9,390 bases of DNA. It comes from a bacterium (GTDB taxonomy: Bacteria; Vulcanimicrobiota; Xenobia; Xenobiales; Xenobiaceae). The notes under the pieces are model-generated. The model worked only from the letters and a program-made list of their open reading frames with translations, had not been told where the DNA came from and did no database searches. Every line of letters begins with the position of its first letter. The stretch's first letter is position 1. This document shows positions 1-6,038 of this stretch, piece by piece. The position numbers were made by a program, and so were the translations under genes. Location of the stretch: contig JAFSXH010000222.1 in assembly GCA_017444165.1 (NCBI GenBank), positions 1 to 9,390 of the forward strand, given 5' to 3'.

Positions 1-2773
1 AACCGCTTCCTGATCTGTGGATGCTCAAAGGATCACCTAAACAGAAATTTACCCAATCTGGATCATTAAAATTACATAGCACCTTCCTGTCGTGCTCTGT
101 CATGCGTTGTAGGTTGGCAATTTTGCCCCTGGCTCTTTCCCTATCTGAAGAATCACGGCTCTTCAGTCCAGGCTTTACCTTGGCTATCTGTTCCTGATAG
201 CCTCTAATACGCTCTGAGAACCTACCTTTCAAGATCTTAACCATCTCATCGCGACTGACTTGAGTGTTACCATCGTTGAACTTGGTTGGCACATAGATGT
301 AAAAACGCTCGTCAGACACTTCCTCGGCCTTTTCAGTCTCAGGGATAACTGCCGAAACCGCAATTTCTTGGGACAGAGGCCCACAACAGCGTTTACCGTC
401 CTTATCTATAACATACTCGCATATGGACACAGTAAACTTAAATTCCCCTGGTTGGATCTGCGGAAAGACTTTAGACAAGTTCAACTCAAACTCTTTACCA
501 GCGCGAGCCAACTCTAGGAGAACTATCTTGGCTGGTTCATCACCAATTTTAAAATTAATAAGAAAACCATCGACTAGACCCTGTTTACCAGCAACCGAAG
601 CCTCTGGAACCTGAAAGCGGATGTTTTTACCATCAACTACTTCAAGCCCCTGAAATTTTGGAGCTGGTATAGCATAGGCAGTGACGCTCGTTTTTAGCGA
701 ATCATCCGAACCAGGAGGAAAGATCATCATAATCTCGCCCGCAATCAAACCCTTAGGTGAAGGTATAAAAAGACCGCGCGTCAGAGAAAATCCTCGTTTA
801 TCTGGTTCACAGTACAGAACCACCTGATCCGCGTTTTCTTGAGGAGCAACAATAACAGCACAATCGTTATCTTCTGTCAGAAGAATCCTAGCCATTCTAC
901 ACGAGAAGGGGCCCGAAAAGTCAAGATCGATCTTCTCTGGCTGATTTGGTTTGACTTTTACCATCTTCATATAATTTCTAGAAGCAAACGAGCTCGACAT
1001 ATCACTAAATATGCTCTTACAATAGGAGACGAAATAATCTCCCAGCTTAACTTTGTCTATTTTAAAACACTTCATGAGTGGATCGCTGATATTGGGCTTA
1101 CTGTAATATTCACGTGCCTCCATAAGGTGCTTGGCCTTAATTATACTGCTCTGACCACATTCTTTTCTGACAAACATAGCGAATTTAGAAAGCGCATAAC
1201 CGTACTCTCCAGCTTCGTCACCTTCTTCGTCCTTGTCCATTGGATAATGGAAAAGGTATTCGTACGGACCGTCGCAGGTCAGTTCAGGATTAGTAGTGAT
1301 AACCTTAACTGACTTGGACTTGTAGTAAGCACAAGCATCAGATTCAAGCAGAACTGTCACCATCTCATCAAATTTTTTAGAATTTACGCCGTAAGAAAAA
1401 TGGTACTCTTCCTGGCAAATATGGAAGAGTTCATGAGTAATCGTAAGTAAAAGGTTATCCCAACTTTCTCCGCCTTTTTTAACTGTTCTAATCAAATCTG
1501 AACTTATATTTATTTCAATGTAAGGGTTGCGAAAGAGTGTGGAAGTTTGCAGGCCAAGAGCTTTCAGACCTTTCTTCAGATAAAAGCACACTGTATAGCT
1601 GGGCATCTTAACCTTAGCTGTTTGGCCAAGATAGTAGTACGCTACAGCTATCTGCAGTAAGCTTCTCTCTATATAAGGTGGAAATCGTTTGACCTGTTTT
1701 TTTAGCTTCTGGTACTCGGCATCCTTGTCCAATGCTTCCTCCACAGCTTTAGCTACCTCAGCATTAACTTCAAAACCCAGGACACGCCCAGCAGCATAAT
1801 CTGCATACCCCAGCAAGCCTTCTTGCTTAACTTTTACATCATAGATAATTTCATTCTTGCGCTTAGTCAATTTGCCCATTTTATCATAAAAATCTTCGCT
1901 ATAGAAATCTTTGTCCACATCATTACCGTTCCAAATCAGCTTAAAAGGTTCTGCATTAGTTGGACATTCAATATACCAATTATCGCCGTCTCTGCCGCAA
2001 TAATAAGATACTTCTTCCCCATATTCTAACACGTAAGTGGCTCCGCTAAAGACCGCTGGAAGGCCTATGGTGACTACACATACGGCCGCCACGACAAACG
2101 AATTTTGATTGCTGTGAAAGGAAGCAGTCTGCCCCTTTATAGTAGTACTGTATTCGGATAGTTCTCCCCTATCAGTTAATCGATAAAAGCGAACTCGGTC
2201 ATATAGACTCTTGTCAATTCCCAATTTGCTGAGATCAACACTCATCGTGTAATGGCCTGGAAGATGCTCATCCTCAGCTAAACCAGCATTAACTTCCCAG
2301 GCCGCGACGGCAAAAATCCCGAGCTCCTTCAACTGTTTATCGGCCGTCTGCACAATTTCATTAGGCTTAGTGACAGGTTTAACGACTAGTTCTCTATTCC
2401 CTAAGGCGTTCTCTGGCACGCTCAAAGTAACACCCTTCTGAATTTCACGGGTGAAAGCATTGCCACTGTTTTTTGAAGTAACATTAATGCGCCGACTGAC
2501 AGAACCACCAGTATCAGGCTTATGAGGTTTATCGGGCCAGTAGTAAATTGCCAAAAACACACAACTAATTATAAAAAAAGATAGACCCAAACATGTAATT
2601 AAACACAGTGGAGACTTTTTGGCTTTGCCACTGTTGCTTCCATTGACGACTTCAATTTTAGGTGGCTCTGTTTTAGCTGGAGGAACATTCTGATTTAAAG
2701 CTCGTCCACAACCTGGACAAAATTTATTAGACTCAGAGAGTCCAGATCCACATTGGGCACAAAATTTAGCCAT
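1..2773 (-). CDS. Zinc-ribbon, single-pass membrane protein with HExxH metalloprotease domain (C-terminus off the window)
   Basis: The frame is open for 924 codons from the ATG at 2771-2773 to the left edge with no stop, so the C-terminus is missing. A Shine-Dalgarno sequence (GGCAGGTGG, complement of 2777-2785) supports the start. Residues 1-26 form a zinc ribbon with C5, C8, C19 and C22 (FCAQCG and FCPGCG). Residues about 54-79 are a hydrophobic transmembrane helix, so the ribbon is probably cytoplasmic and the rest outside (inference). Residues about 105-230 look like a beta-sandwich, perhaps ZU5-like (GVTLSVPENAL). HELFH at 447-451 is a zincin motif: H447 and H451 would bind zinc and E448 would be the catalytic base. 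E477 in LLESDACAYY is a plausible third ligand of gluzincin type. After about residue 600 come beta-rich, Ig/FN3-like stretches and a charged helical tail. The substrate is unknown. Metalloprotease activity is likely but rests on motif and context only. Confidence 0.85.
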   Translation of the reverse strand, partial: MAKFCAQCGSGLSESNKFCPGCGRALNQNVPPAKTEPPKIEVVNGSNSGKAKKSPLCLITCLGLSFFIISCVFLAIYYWPDKPHKPDTGGSVSRRINVTSKNSGNAFTREIQKGVTLSVPENALGNRELVVKPVTKPNEIVQTADKQLKELGIFAVAAWEVNAGLAEDEHLPGHYTMSVDLSKLGIDKSLYDRVRFYRLTDRGELSEYSTTIKGQTASFHSNQNSFVVAAVCVVTIGLPAVFSGATYVLEYGEEVSYYCGRDGDNWYIECPTNAEPFKLIWNGNDVDKDFYSEDFYDKMGKLTKRKNEIIYDVKVKQEGLLGYADYAAGRVLGFEVNAEVAKAVEEALDKDAEYQKLKKQVKRFPPYIERSLLQIAVAYYYLGQTAKVKMPSYTVCFYLKKGLKALGLQTSTLFRNPYIEINISSDLIRTVKKGGESWDNLLLTITHELFHICQEEYHFSYGVNSKKFDEMVTVLLESDACAYYKSKSVKVITTNPELTCDGPYEYLFHYPMDKDEEGDEAGEYGYALSKFAMFVRKECGQSSIIKAKHLMEAREYYSKPNISDPLMKCFKIDKVKLGDYFVSYCKSIFSDMSSSFASRNYMKMVKVKPNQPEKIDLDFSGPFSCRMARILLTEDNDCAVIVAPQENADQVVLYCEPDKRGFSLTRGLFIPSPKGLIAGEIMMIFPPGSDDSLKTSVTAYAIPAPKFQGLEVVDGKNIRFQVPEASVAGKQGLVDGFLINFKIGDEPAKIVLLELARAGKEFELNLSKVFPQIQPGEFKFTVSICEYVIDKDGKRCCGPLSQEIAVSAVIPETEKAEEVSDERFYIYVPTKFNDGNTQVSRDEMVKILKGRFSERIRGYQEQIAKVKPGLKSRDSSDRERARGKIANLQRMTEHDRKVLCNFNDPDWVNFCLGDPLSIHRSGSG

Positions 2774-2890
2774 ATGCCACCTGCCTAAAAGACTTAAAAA
2801 CAATCCAAACTGCGATTTTATAATATTTTTAAACACAAACATTTATAAACCTGTTTTAGATAAGACTACAACGTACAAAAGCAACGTATC

Positions 2891-2915
2891 AGGCTTACAA
2901 CGTAATAACACACAG
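2891..2915 (+). repeat. Direct repeat, left arm
   Basis: This 25-nt segment starts with AGGCTTACAACG and matches 3038-3062 at 22 of 25 positions in the same orientation. The two arms lie 147 bp apart and bracket the palindromic element at 2922-3014. They could be remains of a duplication, or a small repeat family of their own. Confidence 0.7.
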
Positions 2916-2921
2916 TCATAG

Positions 2922-3014
2922 ACGAAGTTTGGCCTTTTTAATTCGTAATTGGAATGAATTACTTATTTCTTTCTAAATAATTACGCATTACGAATTAAGC
3001 ATTACTAATTGTTA
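2922..3014 (+). repeat. AT-rich palindromic intergenic repeat, left copy
   Basis: This element has an inverted relative at 8767-8864. Three collinear blocks are identical: 2922-2938 with 8848-8864 (17 nt), 2935-2950 with 8816-8831 (16 nt) and 2992-3014 with 8767-8789 (23 nt). The sequence between the blocks has diverged and contains indels. Within this copy, TTAATTCGTAAT at 2938-2949 is a perfect 12-bp inverted repeat of 2987-2998, so the element can fold. It is non-coding. It resembles the small dispersed palindromic repeats (MITE or REP-like) known from bacterial intergenic DNA. Confidence 0.75.
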
Positions 3015-3037
3015 GCAACAACTTTAGGCACAACACA

Positions 3038-3062
3038 AGGCTTACAACGCAAAAACGCACAG
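3038..3062 (+). repeat. Direct repeat, right arm
   Basis: This is the second copy of the 25-nt repeat at 2891-2915, with 22 of 25 positions the same, including the first 12 (AGGCTTACAACG). It ends 19 bp before the -35 box of the rpsU promoter, so a regulatory role there is possible but not shown. Confidence 0.65.
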
Positions 3063-3081
3063 GATTACAACTGGTTGCATC

Positions 3082-3110
3082 TTGACTTTTGTGTTGAAAA
3101 TAAGTACTAT
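3082..3110 (+). promoter_or_regulatory. Predicted sigma-70-type promoter of rpsU
   Basis: The -35 box TTGACT (3082-3087) matches the consensus at 5 of 6 positions. A 17-bp spacer separates it from a TACTAT -10 box (3105-3110), which matches at 4 of 6. Transcription would start near 3117, giving a leader of about 34 nt before rpsU. The optimal spacing and the position directly before the gene make this convincing. Confidence 0.6.
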
Positions 3111-3134
3111 TCCGCATTGAGATTAAAAAAGAAA

Positions 3135-3144
3135 AGGGGGTGAT
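3135..3144 (+). promoter_or_regulatory. Extended Shine-Dalgarno sequence of rpsU
   Basis: AGGGGGTGAT can pair over ten contiguous positions with the 3' end of 16S rRNA (anti-SD core CCUCC and the flanking ACUA), with one G-U wobble where the usual sequence has GGAGG. The last base lies 6 nt before the ATG at 3151, which fixes the rpsU start. This pairing is unusually long. In Bacteroidota, strong SD pairing on rpsU has been linked to control by bS21 itself; whether that applies here is unknown. Confidence 0.75.
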
Positions 3145-3150
3145 TAATAG

Positions 3151-3324
3151 ATGGAGACTCAAGTTCTCGAAGGCGAGCCCATTGAAACCGCTCTCAAGCG
3201 TTTCAGACGTCAGTGCCAGAAAGAAGGCGTGTTGGCTGAAGTCAAAAAGCGCGAATATTACGACAAGCCCAGTGTGCGTCGTAAGAAAAAGGCTATAGCG
3301 GCCCGTCGCCGTCGTCGCCGTTAA
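3151..3324 (+). CDS. rpsU: Small ribosomal subunit protein bS21
   Basis: This 57-residue protein is the usual length for bS21, which sits on the 30S platform near the 3' end of 16S rRNA and takes part in translation initiation. The signature is clear: IETALKRFRRQCQKEGVLAE followed by VKKREYYDKPSVRRKKK, ending in a tail of six arginines. The extended SD at 3135-3144 and the promoter at 3082-3110 lie directly before it, and a strong terminator follows 13 bp after the stop. rpsU is therefore probably expressed mainly as a short single-gene transcript. The reading frame is intact. The sequence is most like bS21 of non-actinobacterial lineages, but it does not identify the phylum. Confidence 0.97.
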   Translation: METQVLEGEPIETALKRFRRQCQKEGVLAEVKKREYYDKPSVRRKKKAIAARRRRRR

Positions 3325-3326
3325 GA

Positions 3327-3355
3327 TTGACAAGAACGCTCTCGCAGGTTATAAA
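3327..3355 (+). promoter_or_regulatory. Near-consensus promoter embedded in the rpsU terminator
   Basis: A perfect -35 box TTGACA (3327-3332), a 17-bp spacer and a TATAAA -10 box (3350-3355, 5 of 6 matches) form the best promoter in the window. The spacer contains the ascending arm of the rpsU terminator and the -10 box lies in its loop. Transcription should start near 3361-3363, inside the descending arm, so the new RNA lacks the ascending arm and cannot form the hairpin. It would then run through the U-tract into the gene at 3395, which has no other room for a promoter. Confidence 0.7.
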
Positions 3356-3376
3356 GTTTGCGAGAGCATTTTTTTT
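3338..3376 (+). terminator. Intrinsic terminator of rpsU
   Basis: GCTCTCGCA (3338-3346) pairs perfectly with TGCGAGAGC (3359-3367), giving a 9-bp GC-rich stem with a 12-nt loop. It is followed by A and eight T residues (3369-3376). The stem begins 13 bp after the rpsU stop codon. There is no T-run on the opposite strand, so it acts on plus-strand transcripts only. Confidence 0.92.
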
Positions 3377-3394
3377 GGTGGAGGAAATTTAAAA

Positions 3395-3949
3395 TTGGGT
3401 CTATGGGATCAGATAGTCAATATATTTACTGGTAAAAAATATAGTGAAGTCAATGAAGAATTTTTTGCCAGTACAACTAGCAACGTTGGTTATGAAGTGA
3501 GCCAGGGCATAATTAATGTAATTAGGGCTATGAAAAATAATAGAATGCTGGGTTATAAAGCAGAAAGAGTCTTCTCCCCTAGCGGCACAAAGATAACATT
3601 TAATTTTGAAAAATTTGATATAGTCCTCATCAGAACAATTACACGCAAAAAAGTTAAAGATGAGATCGAACTGGAATATAATTTATCCGTACGCAACATG
3701 GCCTACTATGAAGATGAATTTTCTCAAAAGAGACAGATTCCCAACACAGTAAATTATGTCATTGACTCTATAGTCTTTGTCCAACATGTAAATGAAGGTA
3801 AAGTTTTCAATAGAGATATAATTTTTAAAGTAAAGAACAGTTATCTAGTTATCAGCCCCAAACTAACCAGTCGTTACCTCATCAGCACCGACCAATATTT
3901 GGAGGAAGGCGAGAGTATCGAGGGCGAGTTGCGGTTTGTGGAAAGATGA
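3395..3949 (+). CDS. Hypothetical protein, 184 residues, TTG start
   Basis: I do not recognise this family. The start is TTG, preceded by GGTGGAGG (3377-3384) at a good distance. The ATG at 3403 is out of frame, which favours the TTG. The protein starts MGLWDQIVNIFTGKKYSEVN, has no signal peptide or transmembrane helix and is rich in charged residues. From about residue 60 it alternates short beta-like stretches (TKITFNFEKFDIVLIRTITR, then DEIELEYNLSVRNM), suggesting a soluble beta-rich domain. The C-terminus ends ESIEGELRFVER. The SD begins directly after the T-tract of the rpsU terminator, so transcription probably comes from the promoter inside that terminator. The gene ends 3 bp from the convergent ung gene. 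Codon use resembles its neighbours, and the frame is complete. Confidence 0.8.
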   Translation: MGLWDQIVNIFTGKKYSEVNEEFFASTTSNVGYEVSQGIINVIRAMKNNRMLGYKAERVFSPSGTKITFNFEKFDIVLIRTITRKKVKDEIELEYNLSVRNMAYYEDEFSQKRQIPNTVNYVIDSIVFVQHVNEGKVFNRDIIFKVKNSYLVISPKLTSRYLISTDQYLEEGESIEGELRFVER

Positions 3950-3952
3950 TTT

Positions 3953-4630
3953 CTAAATATCCTCGATCTGCCAATCTATAGGCTCAACCCCATTTGCTTG
4001 CAAAAATTGATTGGTCTTACTAAAAGGACGAGAGCCAAAGAATCCCCTTGCAGCTGAAAGCGGACTGGGATGGGCGGCACAAAGGATGAGATGGCGAGGG
4101 TTATTTATGAGAGCTTGTTTGGCCTGAGCGGGCTTACCCCAAAGAATATGAACTACAGGGCGATCTATCTCATTGACAGCTTTAATTACCGCGTCGGTAA
4201 AATTTTCCCAGCCTTTCTTTTGGTGAGAAAAGGCTAAATGAGCCCTGACGGTCAAAACGGCATTTAACATGAGCACTCCCTGATCGGCCCACTTTTTCAG
4301 CCAGCCATTATTGGGTATGCGACAGCCTAGATCGTCGTGCAATTCCTTATAGATATTGACTAGAGATGGTGGTAACTGTTTTTGCTGGGGAGAGACAGCG
4401 AAACTTAACCCCATAGCTTGGTTTTCGTTATGATAAGGATCTTGACCTAAGATTAAAACTTTAACTTTACTGTAAGGGGTAAAGTGGAAAGCGTTAAAGA
4501 TATCGTCAGCTTTAGGGTAGATAGTCTGAGTTTGATACTCCCTATACAAGAAACGGCGCAAATTTTGGTAATAATCCTTAGTAAATTCTTCGCCAATAAC
4601 ATTTAGCCAATCATTAGTTATTTTTGGCAT
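3953..4630 (-). CDS. ung: Uracil-DNA glycosylase, family 1
   Basis: The enzyme removes uracil from DNA, produced by cytosine deamination or dUTP incorporation, and starts base-excision repair in the cytoplasm. At 225 residues it has normal length, and the key residues fall at Escherichia coli numbering: water-activating loop GQDPYH at 62-67 with catalytic D64 and Y66, F77 for base stacking, N123 (LMLNAVLTV) for uracil recognition, and the minor-groove loop HPSPLS at 187-192 with H187 and L191. The start ATG at 4628-4630 has an SD (GGTGAGG, complement of 4639-4645) 8 nt upstream. A suboptimal minus-strand promoter (TTGCTG and TAAAAT, 15-bp spacer) may lie at 4649-4675. The gene is convergent with the hypothetical gene at 3395-3949 and divergent from the subtilase gene. 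Confidence 0.98.
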   Translation of the reverse strand: MPKITNDWLNVIGEEFTKDYYQNLRRFLYREYQTQTIYPKADDIFNAFHFTPYSKVKVLILGQDPYHNENQAMGLSFAVSPQQKQLPPSLVNIYKELHDDLGCRIPNNGWLKKWADQGVLMLNAVLTVRAHLAFSHQKKGWENFTDAVIKAVNEIDRPVVHILWGKPAQAKQALINNPRHLILCAAHPSPLSAARGFFGSRPFSKTNQFLQANGVEPIDWQIEDI

Positions 4631-4658
4631 AATTTTAACCTCACCAATATTTTAGAGG

Positions 4659-4687
4659 TTGCCTTAATTCAGCAAAATTGCTAAAAT
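4659..4687 (+). promoter_or_regulatory. Predicted promoter of the subtilase-Hsp70 operon
   Basis: TTGCCT (4659-4664, 4 of 6) and TAAAAT (4682-4687, 5 of 6) are separated by an ideal 17-bp spacer. Transcription would start near 4694. This start lies downstream of the possible TTG codon at 4678 and upstream of the ATG at 4720, so it favours the ATG as the subtilase start. The box lies in the 89-bp gap divergent from ung and partly overlaps a possible ung promoter on the other strand. Confidence 0.55.
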
Positions 4688-4719
4688 CTCCCCGAAGTTA
4701 TGAAAGTGATGCAGGAAAT

Positions 4720-6036
4720 ATGAGCATAGGTTCCATTAATAATTTAAGTAATTTAACTTCCAGTTTGATCCAAGATAGGGCCGAACCTGTCGTCAACGCA
4801 GGTGTTTCTGAGCCTGAAGTTCCTCAAGAGAGTTTTACCCCCTCAGGGAAAGATTTTATAATTACCGGAGCAGATCCATCAAAAATAAATGAACTTAAAG
4901 CTCAGATTTTAAGTAACCATCATAACAAAATTACGGCAGATCTGCCGATAATTGGAGGTTTCTCCGTCACGTTGGGGGATGAAGATGAAGAAACTTTAAT
5001 GCAGTTAGATATGGCCCGAAGAGAGGGCATTATTGGCAATTTCTGCGCCGATACACCCATAGATTTCACTAGTGACAGTATGATCGAATGTGGCTTAGAT
5101 AATGGCGATGTCAAAGTTGGTAAAGATGCTAATATCATGTTTGGAGTCGATAAGCTCCACGAACAGGGAATCACAGGTAAAGGAAGCTGTATCTGTGTTT
5201 TAGATAGCGGCATTGCTCCCCACCCCGATCTCAAAGATCGCATTGTAGCTTTCAAAGATTACGTCAATGGAGAAACAGAGCCTTACGATGATAACGGTCA
5301 CGGTACACACTGTGCTGGTATCTGTGCTGGAGACGGAACCAGTAGCGGCGGCAAGAATATAGGTGTAGCTCCTGAGGCCAACATAGTTGGCGTGAAGGTC
5401 CTCGATAAGTTCGGAGAGGGTTCGACTTCTGCTATAATTAAGGGCATCCAGTGGGCCATTTTGAATAAGCATAAGTACGGAATCGATGTTTTAAGCATAT
5501 CCTTAGGGAGACCTATCGAGAGGACGCGCTTTTTAGATCCTATGACCATGGCCGTGCAAGTGGCCTATAGAGCGGGCTTATCCGTGGTCGTAGCCGCAGG
5601 TAACGAAGGTTCTGATCCTGAGACTATCTCTTCACCAGCCAACGCCCCCAACGCTATCACTGTTGGAGCTTTAGACGATGCTGGTACGCCAGAAACAAGC
5701 GATGACTGGGTAGCCTACTTCTCCAGTCAGGGGCCAACTAAGTTTGATCACCTCGATAAACCAGATGTCGTCGCTCCAGGCGTGGATATAATCTCTTGTT
5801 CCCATGAAGGTGACGGTTACGTCAAAATGTCTGGTACTTCGATGGCAACTCCCTTTACAGCGGGTTTGGCGGCCCTCATGAAACAAGTCGATCCCAAGAT
5901 CAGGCCCAAACAGATTAAGAAGGTTCTCATGGAGACAGCCAATCCCATAGAGTACTGCAGACAGCACGCTCAAGGGGCTGGTGTTGTCGATCCTCTGGAG
6001 TCAATTGCTAAAGTTTCTGAAGGTAAAAAATCTTAA
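4720..6036 (+). CDS. Subtilisin-like serine protease (S8) with propeptide, no signal peptide
   Basis: This 438-residue S8 peptidase has the full catalytic machinery: D162 (VLDSG), H194 (NGHGTH), oxyanion N295 (AAGN) and S374 (SGTSMATP). Residues about 44-115 resemble an inhibitor-I9 propeptide (DFIITGADPSKINELKAQIL), which normally assists folding and is cut off autocatalytically. The N-terminus (MSIGSINNLSNLTSS) is polar and has no signal peptide or lipobox, so the mature enzyme probably acts in the cytoplasm or leaves by an unusual route (inference). An in-frame TTG at 4678 would add 14 residues, but it has no well-placed SD and lies inside the predicted promoter. The ATG at 4720 has AGGA close upstream. 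The stop is 2 bp before the Hsp70 gene, pointing to an operon and probable translational coupling. Confidence 0.93.
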   Translation: MSIGSINNLSNLTSSLIQDRAEPVVNAGVSEPEVPQESFTPSGKDFIITGADPSKINELKAQILSNHHNKITADLPIIGGFSVTLGDEDEETLMQLDMARREGIIGNFCADTPIDFTSDSMIECGLDNGDVKVGKDANIMFGVDKLHEQGITGKGSCICVLDSGIAPHPDLKDRIVAFKDYVNGETEPYDDNGHGTHCAGICAGDGTSSGGKNIGVAPEANIVGVKVLDKFGEGSTSAIIKGIQWAILNKHKYGIDVLSISLGRPIERTRFLDPMTMAVQVAYRAGLSVVVAAGNEGSDPETISSPANAPNAITVGALDDAGTPETSDDWVAYFSSQGPTKFDHLDKPDVVAPGVDIISCSHEGDGYVKMSGTSMATPFTAGLAALMKQVDPKIRPKQIKKVLMETANPIEYCRQHAQGAGVVDPLESIAKVSEGKKS

Positions 6037-6038
6037 AA

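Larger units (their letters stand above)
2774..3081. other. AT-rich intergenic region with repeats, no gene seen
   Basis: Between the divergently transcribed metalloprotease gene and the rpsU promoter there is no open frame with coding character. The stretch is AT-rich. It holds the Shine-Dalgarno sequence of the minus-strand gene (2777-2785), two direct-repeat arms (2891-2915 and 3038-3062) and a palindromic repeat element (2922-3014). No convincing minus-strand promoter was found, although TATTAT/TATAAA-like hexamers occur around 2825-2835 when read on that strand. Confidence 0.6.

Noticed and set aside
839..1312. Plus-strand open frame of 157 codons
   Set aside because: It is antisense to the long metalloprotease frame, which is open without a stop and carries clear motifs.
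2090..2130. Self-cleavage site of GAIN/ZU5 type in the metalloprotease (SFHSNQNSF)
   Set aside because: The usual HFS or HL(S/T) cleavage triplet is absent, so autoproteolysis is not supported.
2995..3333. Minus-strand open frame of 112 codons across the rpsU region
   Set aside because: It lies antisense to the certain rpsU gene and the intergenic repeat and shows no recognisable protein features.
4678..4719. TTG at 4678 as the subtilase start
   Set aside because: The AGAGG upstream is about 19 nt away, and the codon lies within the predicted promoter before the expected transcription start; the ATG at 4720 fits better.
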